Source: Chitinophaga cymbidii (GTDB taxonomy: Bacteria; Bacteroidota; Bacteroidia; Chitinophagales; Chitinophagaceae). From it: a DNA stretch of 64,000 nt. This document shows positions 37,999 to 46,980 of the stretch, piece after piece. The DNA is taken from positions 620,001 to 684,000 of the forward strand of contig NZ_BKAU01000001.1 of NCBI RefSeq assembly GCF_007992715.1, read 5' to 3'. How positions within the stretch are numbered: position 1 is the first letter of the stretch; the number at the start of each line of letters is the position of its first letter. A model generated the notes under the pieces. That model saw nothing but the letters and a program-made list of their open reading frames with translations, was not told the DNA's origin and did not search any database. Both the position numbers and the translations under genes were made by a program.

Positions 37999-38006
37999 GT
38001 TTTACA

Positions 38007-39170
38007 TCAGTTTAAAAATGAAGCATAAAATGTAGCAGCGCGTTCGCTATCCGGCTTCAGCCTGCCGTTCTCCCATTTAACGGGCACGAGCCCCGGCCGG
38101 CAGGTAACGGCGAATTTCGTTCCCATCACACCTCTCGGGTTGAAGAACGTGGTAGACCACCAGTCGCCGTTCCTGTCCCTGAATATATTGTTATGCCCGC
38201 CCTGCAGGATAGCCGCGTAACGCGGGCCGTAGGGGCCGTAGATGTTGTCTGATTCCGCCACCACCACATCGTAGCTGTACAAGGCATCCAGGTCTTTCCG
38301 GTCATCTCGCAGATAGGAATAACTGCCATCTTTTTGTTTAACGGACCAGACGGTTTGCAGCAGCTGGTATTTGTTATCATGCTTGGTAATAAATACGCCT
38401 TCAATATACGGATCAGGATGGTAAGGCGTTTCAGCCAGCTTTTTGAAAGGTTCCGCCACATCGCTGAGGTCGTCTTTCATTTTTGCGATAAAATGATTGT
38501 GGCCGACGAGATACACTTCGCCGTTATCATCTTCAAACAGACCGAGGTCGATATTCGGGAAGATGGCTTTTTCTGTGCTGCCGGCGATGTTCCTGTAGGG
38601 GCCTTCGGGTTTCCCGGAAACGCTTTCCAGCACGAAGGAGCCGGCGCCGCCGTTCATGCAGGCGATCAGCAGCCATTTCTGTTTGCTTTTCACGTAGTGC
38701 AGCTCGGGCGCCCAAACGGCGCGGTACATGGAGTCCAGCGGGTCTTTGTTGGGCGACATGGCGCCGGGTTCCAGGGGCCTGCCGTTCCTTTGCCAGTCTG
38801 CCGCGTCTTTGTCGAAGCTCCAGATGAGGCCCATGGGTTCCCATTGTTTGAGGTCCCTGGATTTCCACATGTACAGGCCGTCGTTGTAGTCCCAGCAGTG
38901 GACGCGGCCGGAGGGGAATTCCCTGCCGGGCGTGGCGGTGGTGCCGGTCATGTAATAATAGCCATCGGGACCGGTCATCACGTACGTGTCGCGCATCCAC
39001 TGGTCCATGATGGGCACTACGGAAGCGGGCACTGTCAATGCCGTGTCACCGACGGGTGCTGCAGGGTCGCTGTACTTCGGATTTTCCGCGGTGGCAGCGC
39101 CCCACTGGCCGCAGGAGGAATAGACGATCGATAATGTCAACAATAATGCAACGGGTTTCAGCTTATTCAT
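38007..39170 (-). CDS. GH43-like beta-propeller glycosidase, lipoprotein
   Basis: About 387 residues from the ATG at 39170 with lipobox VYSSC. The five-bladed propeller signatures are present: MRDTYVMTGPDGYYYMTGT (possible base Asp), VWAPELHYVKSKQKWLL, YIEGVFITKHD (possible acid Glu) and GGHNNIFRDRNGDWW. It belongs to the GH43 or a related furanosidase clan, whose members cleave arabinose, xylose or galactose linkages. The subfamily and sugar are not determined. It follows SusD across a 69-nt gap that holds a strong GC-rich hairpin. Confidence 0.8.
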   Translation of the reverse strand: MNKLKPVALLLTLSIVYSSCGQWGAATAENPKYSDPAAPVGDTALTVPASVVPIMDQWMRDTYVMTGPDGYYYMTGTTATPGREFPSGRVHCWDYNDGLYMWKSRDLKQWEPMGLIWSFDKDAADWQRNGRPLEPGAMSPNKDPLDSMYRAVWAPELHYVKSKQKWLLIACMNGGAGSFVLESVSGKPEGPYRNIAGSTEKAIFPNIDLGLFEDDNGEVYLVGHNHFIAKMKDDLSDVAEPFKKLAETPYHPDPYIEGVFITKHDNKYQLLQTVWSVKQKDGSYSYLRDDRKDLDALYSYDVVVAESDNIYGPYGPRYAAILQGGHNNIFRDRNGDWWSTTFFNPRGVMGTKFAVTCRPGLVPVKWENGRLKPDSERAATFYASFLN

Positions 39171-39196
39171 TACGCTCAATAGTTTTTGATTCTTTC

Positions 39197-39228
39197 AGCC
39201 GGGGCCGGCAGCTTTTCCGCCGGCCCGG
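39197..39228 (-). ncRNA. Strong intercistronic mRNA hairpin between SusD and CAZyme genes
   Basis: CCGGGGCCGGC (39199-39209) pairs with GCCGGCCCGG (39219-39228) with a single bulged G and a 9-nt loop. In the minus-strand transcript no U-run follows directly, so it is not a classical terminator. It may stabilise the 3' end of the SusC-SusD message or partly attenuate the downstream genes. Confidence 0.5.
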
Positions 39229-39239
39229 TCATGCTTTGT

Positions 39240-40703
39240 TTAGTAATCCTCGTTTTGCTTGCAGGCCGGGTTAGCATCAATTTCCGTCTGCGGTATCGGG
39301 AACACCTTATGTTTGTCAGCCGCCACTGTCACGCCTCTGGCCTTGGCTGATGAAATAAATTTATCGTGACGGAGCAGGTCTTCCCTTCTCAGCCCTTCGC
39401 TGTAAAACTCCCATCCTCGTTCACGAAGAATGAGATCTCTCAACACTTCCTTGCCGGTAGCTTCCGCTAATGTGAGATCATCCAGACCGGCACGGTCGCG
39501 TACTTCGTTGATCAGGTTCAGGATGTCCTGGGTGGGGCCGGTCAGCTCGTTCAATGCTTCGGCGCGGCTCAGCAGGATGTCCGCATACCGGATCACCGGC
39601 ACGTCGTTCCCGCTGTGGTTGCCTACGGTGGCATTGTCCCAGTACTTCAGGCTTCTCACATTATCGGCTGTAGCCAGGAGATTCACGTTCACACCGTTGT
39701 TATTGGTGTAGCTGCGCAGCAGCAGGATGGCGCGCTCGTCTTTGGCTACATCGAAAGTATTGGTAAATCCCGTGCGCATGCGGTACTGGGTGGCGAAGTT
39801 GGCCATGGCGTTCGTCCATACGAATTCCGGTATCTGCGAAGATGTTTTGAAATTCGGCGGCAGCGCGCCCGCGGTATACCAGTTCCCGAAGCCCGCTTCA
39901 TTCCTGCAGGGCTGCACCATGATCATTTCCTTGTTCCCTTCGTTCTCTACCCTGAACATGTTCTGATATTCTTCAAACAGATCGTAATAGTTGAAGTCTA
40001 TCACTTCCTGGCAGGCGTCCGCAGCCTTCTGCCATTGCCGGGTGTTGAGATAATGTTTTGCCAGCACGCTCCAGGCCATGCCTTTGTTGGCTCTTGCAAA
40101 GGCTTCTTCCTGCCCCGGATCGGGAAGGTCGGGAATGGCGGCGGTCAGTTCCTCTTCGATAAATGCCCGCATTTCCGCATCGCTGGCCTTTGCCAGCAGC
40201 GGTTCCGATGTGCTCACGGTGCGCAGGGGCACGGGGCCGAACCACTTGTACAGCAGCTCGTATCCGAACGCGCGGATGAACCTTGCTTCCGCCGCATACA
40301 TTTTTCTATTGGCATCGGAGGTATTTACATTTTCGATGTTCTCCAGTACAATGTTGGCATCCCGGATGGCGCGGTAGGTAGGCGCCCATACATCCACCTG
40401 GAAAGTCAACAGCGAAGCGTCCCAGGTGAAATTGATCAGCTGCGTCAGCGTGAGGTTTTCCGCGCCGCCGCTGTTAAAGCCGATATCTGTTGTTACTTCG
40501 GAATTGTTGATCAGGTAGCGCGAGGGCGTGGGATTCTGGATGAACGAATAGGACGAAAATAAAACGGACCGAATGCCCTTTTCCGTCGTCAGCACATTTC
40601 CCGGCGCAAATTCTCCCGGCGGCGTTACGTCCAGCATCTTTTCGCAGCCTGCCTGTGGCAGCAGGGCTATAATAAAAGAAGACAGTATGATGATCTTTTT
40701 CAT
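39240..40703 (-). CDS. SusD/RagB-family outer-membrane lipoprotein
   Basis: A 487-residue SusD-like protein with lipobox PQAGC followed by EKMLDVTPPGEF. Its length, the TPR-like N-terminal half and the conserved RERGWEFYSEGLRREDLLRH near the C-terminus are typical. It starts 10 nt after the SusC stop codon and is the ligand-binding partner of the transporter at 40714-43776 in the sulfatase locus. Confidence 0.93.
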   Translation of the reverse strand: MKKIIILSSFIIALLPQAGCEKMLDVTPPGEFAPGNVLTTEKGIRSVLFSSYSFIQNPTPSRYLINNSEVTTDIGFNSGGAENLTLTQLINFTWDASLLTFQVDVWAPTYRAIRDANIVLENIENVNTSDANRKMYAAEARFIRAFGYELLYKWFGPVPLRTVSTSEPLLAKASDAEMRAFIEEELTAAIPDLPDPGQEEAFARANKGMAWSVLAKHYLNTRQWQKAADACQEVIDFNYYDLFEEYQNMFRVENEGNKEMIMVQPCRNEAGFGNWYTAGALPPNFKTSSQIPEFVWTNAMANFATQYRMRTGFTNTFDVAKDERAILLLRSYTNNNGVNVNLLATADNVRSLKYWDNATVGNHSGNDVPVIRYADILLSRAEALNELTGPTQDILNLINEVRDRAGLDDLTLAEATGKEVLRDLILRERGWEFYSEGLRREDLLRHDKFISSAKARGVTVAADKHKVFPIPQTEIDANPACKQNEDY

Positions 40704-40713
40704 GTGGCAGTTT

Positions 40714-43700
40714 TTAGAATTGAACGTTTACACCCAATAAGAAGCTACGGGTCATGGGATAAGAGCTGTAGTCGATCTTCAGGATATCGTTCCCTATCGC
40801 GTTCACCGCGGGATCGATCCCTGAATAGTCCGTGATGGTGAACAGGTTCTGCCCTGTTACGTAAGCCTGCAATCCCTTTATCAGCTTGTTGTTGAGCCGG
40901 AAATCGTAACTGAGGCGGACGGACTGCATGCGCAGGTAAGACGCATCTTCCACCGTTCTTGAATTGATCGTTTGCTGACCCTGTGAAGTGGGATTGACGA
41001 ACGAAGGATATTTGTTGGTGGGGTTATCCGGCGTCCAGCGGTTCAGGTAAGGCTCTGCGAGCTTGTTCCTTCTGAAGCTGACAGGGAAATAGCTGTCTAT
41101 CGCCGCGTTGTTCAGTACGCTGCCGCCCTGTGCGCCTTCGATGAATACAGACAGTGAAAGCCTTTTAAATTCGAAGGTGTTGGTGATGCCGTAGGTAAAG
41201 TCCGGCATCGATTTGCCGAGGATCACGCGGTCGTCCGCATTGATCTGGTTGTTCTTGTCCAAATCCCTGAACTTCAGGTCACCGGGTTTTACGCCGGTGG
41301 GCGCGGTGGAGAAATCATCATCCGTCTGCCATACGCCGAGCACTTCATATCCGTAGTAAGAGCCGAGGGACTGGCCCGGGGTGATGATGCTGGCATTGGC
41401 GATGAAGCCCGCGCCGCCGGTGAGTATCTGCGATAAAGGCCCGAGGCTGAGCACTTCATTTTTAACGGTGGAGAAAACAACGCCCATGTTCCAGTTGAAG
41501 CCGTTGCTGCTGCGGAAGATGTCGCCGGCGAGATGGAGGTCGATGCCGGTATTTTTCATCTTCCCGATGTTCTGCGTTTTTACGCCGAAGCCGGTGCTCA
41601 GCGGTTGTGGCAGATCCAGCAGGAGATCGGAAGTGCGGCGGTCATAATATTCGATGGAACCGGTCAGCCGCCTGTTGAACAGGGAGAAGTCCAGCCCGAT
41701 GTCCGCCTGTTTTGCTTCCTCCCATTTCAGGTCCGGGTTCGCCACGCGGGATGGCGCCAGGGAAGTGTAGCGGTCGCCGCCGAAAATGGCATTTCCGCCG
41801 CCGGAGAAAGTGGTGATGTAAAGATAGTTGGCGATGGACTGGCTGCCGATGATGCCGTAGCTGAGCCGCATCTTCAGTTCATCGATGAACTGCACGCCTT
41901 TCAGGAAAGATTCTTCATGCATCTTCCAGGCAATGGCGCCGGAAGGGAAATAGCCGAAGCGGTTATTGGGACCGAAGCGCGATGATCCGTCCGCCCGCAC
42001 ACTGGCCGTCAGCAGATAACGGTCTTTGAATGCGTAGTTCACCCGTCCGAGGAAAGACACGATCTTGGTAGAGGCCCTGCCGCTGCCGATCTGGTTCAAC
42101 TCGCTGTTGCCGGAACCGATGGCATCGTACTTGAGGTCCGGCAATGCATAGCCGCGGCCGTTGCCGCCGAAGGAATTGGAGGCGAAATGTTCGTACGTGC
42201 TGCCCACTACCGCGTTCACGGAATGATCCTTGCCGAACTGCTTGTTGTAGTTCAGCGTGGCCTCGCCCATATAATAATTGACATTACCGGTATTGATGGA
42301 GGCGATGCCGCCGGTGGGCAGGCCCAGGATGGTGGAAGGGTCCAACCAGGTATTGCGTTGCGTGATGTTCACGTCGCCGGCGCCTTTTACTTTCAGGGAG
42401 ATATCCGGATTGAAAAAGTATTCGCCGTAGATGGTGCCGAAAGTCCGGAAACCATCGCTGTTGGCGTATTGCCCATTGATCAGGATCAGCGGGTGATCGA
42501 TGGTGGTCATGAACGGCGAACGGTTGTAGGAGCCGTCCGCATTGTATATCGGAAACGAGGGATCGTAGTTGATCGCGGAATACAGGGCGCTGCCGTTTTC
42601 GTTCACACCAAGGCCGATGGAATTATAGTTGTCTTTTATATAAGATGTATTCAGGTTGAAGCCGAACGCATATTTCTTCGCCACGCTGTTTTCCAGGTTC
42701 ATCCGGGCGGTGTAGCGTTTTACGCCGGAATTTTTCACAACGCCTTCCTGGTTGAAATAGCCCAGTGAGGCGTAGAACTTCGTGTTATCCTTTCCACCGG
42801 AAAAAGAAAGGTCATGGCTCTGCACGCTTGCGTTCTGATACAACTGCTGCTGCCAGTCTACATTCACCGGATCGTTCACCACTCTTTCCGAGGGCACGCC
42901 GCCGCCGTCGTCGATAATGGCGTTCAGCACATCTTTATATTGCTGGCCGGTGAGCATTTCCAGCGAGTTGGACACTTTCTGCACGCCGTAGTATGCGTTG
43001 TAGCCGATGCTAAGCCTTCCGCTGGCGCCTTTTTTGGTGGTGATGATCACTACGCCGTTGGAGCCGCGGGAGCCATAGATGGCGGTGGCGGAGGCGTCTT
43101 TTAATATTTCGATGGATTCGATGTCGGATGGATTGAGGCTGTTCAGCGGGTTACGCGGATTGGGCGTGGCTACAAAGCCGGCGCCGCTGCCGGTAACGGG
43201 AGAAAGGTTATTCACCGGCATGCCGTCTATCACGTAAAGCGGATCGTTGCCGGCGGTGATGGAGCTGGCGCCGCGGATCTTCACGCTCATGGCGCTGCCG
43301 GGCTCGCCGCTTTTCTGGTACACCTGTACGCCGGAGGCGCGGCCTAACAAGGTCTGCTCCACGTTCACATTGGCGCCGGGAGTGAGGTCTTTCGCCTTGA
43401 GCGACACCACCGAGCCGGTAACGTCGGATTTTTTTACCGTTCCATATCCCACGACCACTACTTCGCCGAGGTTCTCGATCTTCGCTTCCAGCTTTACGTC
43501 TATCGTATTGCCGGCCCCTACCGGGATCTCTTTGGTGGCATAATCATCAAAATAAAATATCAGCACGGGGCTGCTGCCGGATACGGCGATGGAATATTGC
43601 CCGTTTGCATTGGTGGTGGAGGTGGAATTGGTGCCTTTTACCAGCACGGTCACCTTCGCGAGCGGCGCCCCGCTTTCGGAAGAAGTCACTTTCCCGCTAA

Positions 43701-43776
43701 CGGTACGGTTCTGCGCGCTCGCGTGGACGGCGCAAAACAACAGCAGTTGCAGGATCAGCGTTATTTTTTTGTTCAT
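40714..43776 (-). CDS. SusC/RagA TonB-dependent outer-membrane transporter
   Basis: A 1020-residue SusC: signal peptide ending near HASAQ, carboxypeptidase-regulatory-like domain (about 25-100), VVVGYGTVKKSDVTGSV, plug with ILKDASATAIYGSRGSNGV, and a barrel ending LLGVNVQF. No STN domain is present. It begins 20 nt after the putative glycosidase lipoprotein gene and is followed by its SusD partner. It should import oligosaccharides released by the surface enzymes of the locus. Confidence 0.94.
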   Translation of the reverse strand: MNKKITLILQLLLFCAVHASAQNRTVSGKVTSSESGAPLAKVTVLVKGTNSTSTTNANGQYSIAVSGSSPVLIFYFDDYATKEIPVGAGNTIDVKLEAKIENLGEVVVVGYGTVKKSDVTGSVVSLKAKDLTPGANVNVEQTLLGRASGVQVYQKSGEPGSAMSVKIRGASSITAGNDPLYVIDGMPVNNLSPVTGSGAGFVATPNPRNPLNSLNPSDIESIEILKDASATAIYGSRGSNGVVIITTKKGASGRLSIGYNAYYGVQKVSNSLEMLTGQQYKDVLNAIIDDGGGVPSERVVNDPVNVDWQQQLYQNASVQSHDLSFSGGKDNTKFYASLGYFNQEGVVKNSGVKRYTARMNLENSVAKKYAFGFNLNTSYIKDNYNSIGLGVNENGSALYSAINYDPSFPIYNADGSYNRSPFMTTIDHPLILINGQYANSDGFRTFGTIYGEYFFNPDISLKVKGAGDVNITQRNTWLDPSTILGLPTGGIASINTGNVNYYMGEATLNYNKQFGKDHSVNAVVGSTYEHFASNSFGGNGRGYALPDLKYDAIGSGNSELNQIGSGRASTKIVSFLGRVNYAFKDRYLLTASVRADGSSRFGPNNRFGYFPSGAIAWKMHEESFLKGVQFIDELKMRLSYGIIGSQSIANYLYITTFSGGGNAIFGGDRYTSLAPSRVANPDLKWEEAKQADIGLDFSLFNRRLTGSIEYYDRRTSDLLLDLPQPLSTGFGVKTQNIGKMKNTGIDLHLAGDIFRSSNGFNWNMGVVFSTVKNEVLSLGPLSQILTGGAGFIANASIITPGQSLGSYYGYEVLGVWQTDDDFSTAPTGVKPGDLKFRDLDKNNQINADDRVILGKSMPDFTYGITNTFEFKRLSLSVFIEGAQGGSVLNNAAIDSYFPVSFRRNKLAEPYLNRWTPDNPTNKYPSFVNPTSQGQQTINSRTVEDASYLRMQSVRLSYDFRLNNKLIKGLQAYVTGQNLFTITDYSGIDPAVNAIGNDILKIDYSSYPMTRSFLLGVNVQF

Positions 43777-43796
43777 ATGGCAGTGGTTTGAAAGCG

Positions 43797-45029
43797 TTAA
43801 TTGCAGGTTAAGGTGCCTGCGTTAATGTTAGAAAATTGGTCGAAATAGGCGTAGCGGCCCTGGGCTTCGCCGTTGGGAAGGAGTTCCACCGCTCTGCCTG
43901 CGAACAGGGAATTGAGCACCCAGGGGTCTGTAGTGGCTGTAAAATCTTTATCCAGCGGATAGCTTTGCCGCATGGCATAGGTGGCGATCCAGAATTTCGG
44001 GTTAGCCTTGAACAATTTGAATGAATTGCAGAGATAGTCTTTCCTGTTCTCCAGCCAGGTGGTGTGCTGGTGGAATGCATTCCATTCCTGTACCGGCCGC
44101 GGGTTCTTCAGCGCATAGTCGATATACTGCCAGTTTTGCGTAATGCCGGCCGGCGGCGGAAAGATCTGGTCGGAAGCGCTGGCGTTGGCGGCATTGAAAA
44201 ATGCGGCGGAAAGGGGCTGGGTGAGATTGGCGCGCCACCATTTCATCAGGGAATATTCGGTGATGATGATCTTCTGGTCTGTTCTTATTTTATTATCTAC
44301 ATAATTGAGGGCGGTGGTGATCTCCCCGTTACCGGAATGGTGAATGTGCAGGTCGATGCCCGCAATCCAGGGCGTGGCCTTGCAGTAGGCGAGGAATTTG
44401 CTGATGCCCGCTTCGTTCTGGCGGTTGGCCTGGTACAGGTTGTCTATCGCGCCGAGGAAGATCGGCTTGCTGATATTCCGCCCTCGCATGTAATCGTTCA
44501 CCCGGATGGACGCGGCCTTGTAAAATGCATTCAGCGGCTCGTCGTAAGCACCGGCTTCCGACTCAATGAACGGCTCATTGCCGACTACGATAACGTCTGT
44601 ATAATTAATAACAGCGTCCAGTATCCTGTCGATATAGGTGATATAGGCGTTCCACTGCGTGCTGTTCACGGCCGGGTAGGGCCTTGTTTTGAAATTGAAT
44701 TTGAGATTGAGGATGGTCTTATAGCCCTGCGCCTGCAATTGCTGGTATTGGAGGATGCGGGGGCTGGTAGCCAGGTTATTGTTATCATAATGATGAAATA
44801 CGTCCAGGAAGCCTCTCACCCATTTGGTCTTGCTCCTGCTCAGTTCCCCGAAGCTGATCTCGTGGAGGCTTTCATTATAATTAACACCGATGGCGGGGAT
44901 GGAATCGGATACCAGGATGCCGCCGCCGGTGTTCCCGGGTGGAGGGCTTTTACTGTCGGGATCGCCTTTGCCGCAGGCGAAAAATAAAGCGGTAAGGGCG
45001 AGAAGCCCCGCGGTGGTAAAATTTTTCAT
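43797..45029 (-). CDS. Putative clan A-like glycosidase lipoprotein, family unknown
   Basis: A 410-residue lipoprotein (lipobox LFFAC followed by GKGD, then a Gly/Pro/Ser-rich linker to about residue 40). The rest resembles a TIM-barrel glycosidase: VVGNEPFIES (possible acid/base Glu), GIDLHIHHSG and IIITEYSLMKWW (possible nucleophile Glu). It is homologous by eye to the protein at 36832-37998 in the same locus but carries a surface lipid anchor and linker. As the first gene of the operon directly ahead of SusC, it is a plausible surface endo-acting enzyme or glycan-binding protein. I cannot name a family. Confidence 0.65.
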   Translation of the reverse strand: MKNFTTAGLLALTALFFACGKGDPDSKSPPPGNTGGGILVSDSIPAIGVNYNESLHEISFGELSRSKTKWVRGFLDVFHHYDNNNLATSPRILQYQQLQAQGYKTILNLKFNFKTRPYPAVNSTQWNAYITYIDRILDAVINYTDVIVVGNEPFIESEAGAYDEPLNAFYKAASIRVNDYMRGRNISKPIFLGAIDNLYQANRQNEAGISKFLAYCKATPWIAGIDLHIHHSGNGEITTALNYVDNKIRTDQKIIITEYSLMKWWRANLTQPLSAAFFNAANASASDQIFPPPAGITQNWQYIDYALKNPRPVQEWNAFHQHTTWLENRKDYLCNSFKLFKANPKFWIATYAMRQSYPLDKDFTATTDPWVLNSLFAGRAVELLPNGEAQGRYAYFDQFSNINAGTLTCN

Positions 45030-45266
45030 AACTGAATTGAGATGTGGAATTCAAATAATAACCGGGTGTAAAATACCGCGGGAGGGCATGTTGGGGCTGT
45101 CACATTTGTAGCGAAAAATGAAAAGATTGTAGCGGGAGGGCGGCGCGTCAATTTGATAACACACTGAATATTAATCAGTTGATGAAATATCTAAACCTGG
45201 TTATAATAATGTTATCTTTATATGATCAGCCAAAACACTTTTACACAGTAACCAAAATCAGGTTTT

Positions 45267-46016
45267 ATGGCAAGGCAAACTTCACTTTTCACCTTCACCG
45301 GGAAAGCCGCTAATATGATCGGCTATTACCGGGACGGCAAACATTACTTCCGCAGCATGCCGGCCACCGTCCGGCAGACCACCGCCACCAAACGCGCCGC
45401 CCTGCACTTCGGCTTCGCCAGCAGGAAAGGGCGCCTCATCCGCAGCGCATTTGCAAATGACCTGGATGTCCGCTGCGACGGTACGCATATCAACCGGCTC
45501 AACAAGCTGCTGATCAAGGCCGGCAGGAACAACAACGCCCCACTGGCAGGCTTCCGCTTTAACCAGCATACGGGAGTGGACCGGTTCTTCCATGCAGCGC
45601 CAACACTGTCACAGGACGGCATCCTGCACATTCCCGCGCAAACGCTGCCACAGCTCAAGGGCATCACTGCCCTGGAGGTAAAAGTGATCGCTATCCGCAT
45701 CAATTTCGCGGAACGCCGGGTAGTAAGTACGGAAACCGCCGTGATCAAACTCGATCCCCGGGAAGCGTTCGCGGGCGCGGCGCTGGATGTGGACATACCG
45801 GGTAAGGGAACATTGATCGTGGCCCTGCAGGTAAGAGGGATGTACGGAGCAGATGCTTCCGGCAACAGGAAATACCTGGCTGCGGACATTATTGCGGTGA
45901 AGGAGCCCAAAACAGCGGAGATATTTCACAAGCCGGAACACCCGCAGCAGGAAGCGTTACAGCAACGGCTGCAGTCATTGCTAAACCCCACGCCACAACT
46001 CATTCAAAGGGAATAG
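45267..46016 (+). CDS. Conserved protein of unknown function
   Basis: A 249-residue protein without a signal peptide or membrane segment. The N-terminal 65 residues are basic and carry a GYYRDGKHYFRSMP-type segment followed by TKRAALHFGFASRKGRLIRSAF, a pattern I associate with conserved Bacteroidota proteins of unknown function. A beta-rich middle and a Gln-rich tail follow. It is a single plus-strand gene between two minus-strand loci, divergent from the sulfatase locus across 237 bp. No function can be proposed from sequence. Confidence 0.6.
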   Translation: MARQTSLFTFTGKAANMIGYYRDGKHYFRSMPATVRQTTATKRAALHFGFASRKGRLIRSAFANDLDVRCDGTHINRLNKLLIKAGRNNNAPLAGFRFNQHTGVDRFFHAAPTLSQDGILHIPAQTLPQLKGITALEVKVIAIRINFAERRVVSTETAVIKLDPREAFAGAALDVDIPGKGTLIVALQVRGMYGADASGNRKYLAADIIAVKEPKTAEIFHKPEHPQQEALQQRLQSLLNPTPQLIQRE

Positions 46017-46350
46017 CTCATCCCCCCTGAAAGCTGATTTTGGTAAACAAGCATCCATTGAACGTCATACCCTCCCTTCTTCATATTTCCATCCCGTTTC
46101 CGCAGGCATCCCTGCAGAAGACCTTCTCTTGCCTCAACATTCCCTCCTGCCCTCATCCCCCGGATTTTTCAACTTCAGATCAAAGGCAGATCATCTCCGC
46201 ATCAAGTCCACGTTGCCCTTAGTGATCCTTCTGTGTTCCGATACCGATCCCATATGGAGGTGGCATAACCGGTTGCACTTGAATCGTGCTGGTTTAGCTA
46301 TACATCAGCGATAACCGCATGAAGGCCAGGATGGCCTGTTTCATCGTAAA
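46017..46350. other. Gene-free stretch downstream of the orphan gene
   Basis: A 334-bp pyrimidine-rich stretch on the plus strand. The only structure I see is a short inverted repeat AGGCCA/TGGCCT at 46322-46336 without a T-run. Two short open frames here have no protein-like composition. It separates the orphan gene from the decayed toxin gene. Confidence 0.4.
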
Positions 46351-46978
46351 TTAATTTATTGGCTTGGTGGGAGGGGGAACAATGCCTCTTTTGTGCATCA
46401 ATTCCTTTACTTTCATTTTCCAGTTGATCCGGGCGGATGTCCAACTTTTACTATGGGGCATTATATCGATATTGTCGTTGGAGTGATTTGGCCGATTAGG
46501 AATTTCCGAATATCTGTTATCATCAAATTCTAAAAGCAGGTTTAGATCTTCAGCCGGATTCTGCCTGCCATCTAAATCGAACAGGCATTTGTATTTATCA
46601 GCACTATAATTCTCTAATTTAATCTGCAATAACGCCAGGAGGTCCTCCAGGCTTATTTCGTTACTCAATAGATCCAGATCGTATATGTCTTTCTTAGCCT
46701 TTCGATTGCTGGCGCTCATCAACTTCAGGAGAGCAATATCTTTGACGCGCTTTGCCAAACCAGGCTTCCAAATCCCGTTTCATGGCTTCCAGCCCGGAGA
46801 TTCCGGTGATTAAATTTGAAAAAAGGTCTATATCTATAGATCTTCTGTGATTGTACCGTAAAGCCAGATTGGTGCCTCCTGCCAGGGCAAAGTAAGCAAA
46901 AGACGGTAAAGCCTGAATTTCGGCAATTACCTCCAGGAGTTCAACCGGAACTGCCTTGTCATAGTGATTTACTGACAT
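46351..46978 (-). pseudogene. Disrupted AbiEii-type nucleotidyltransferase toxin gene
   Basis: Two frames hold parts of one gene. The upstream frame (46694-46978) has the nucleotidyltransferase core LAGGTNLALRYNHRRSIDIDLFS but runs out of frame after EAWFG. The downstream frame (46351-46758) resumes with KDIALLKLMSASNRKAKKDIYDLDLL, the family's C-terminal lysine-rich motif, and can only start at a TTG. The frames overlap at 46694-46758, and the roughly 50-70 residues normally between the two motifs are missing. This points to an internal deletion with a frameshift and so an inactive toxin. It follows the antitoxin-like gene by 2 nt. Confidence 0.75.
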
Positions 46979-46980
46979 TC

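Noticed and set aside
45213..45220. TATCTTTA as a -7 element for the orphan gene
   Set aside because: One mismatch to consensus and no TTG at the right distance; not listed as a feature.
46322..46336. Inverted repeat AGGCCA/TGGCCT as a terminator
   Set aside because: No T-run on either side and short arms; likely chance.
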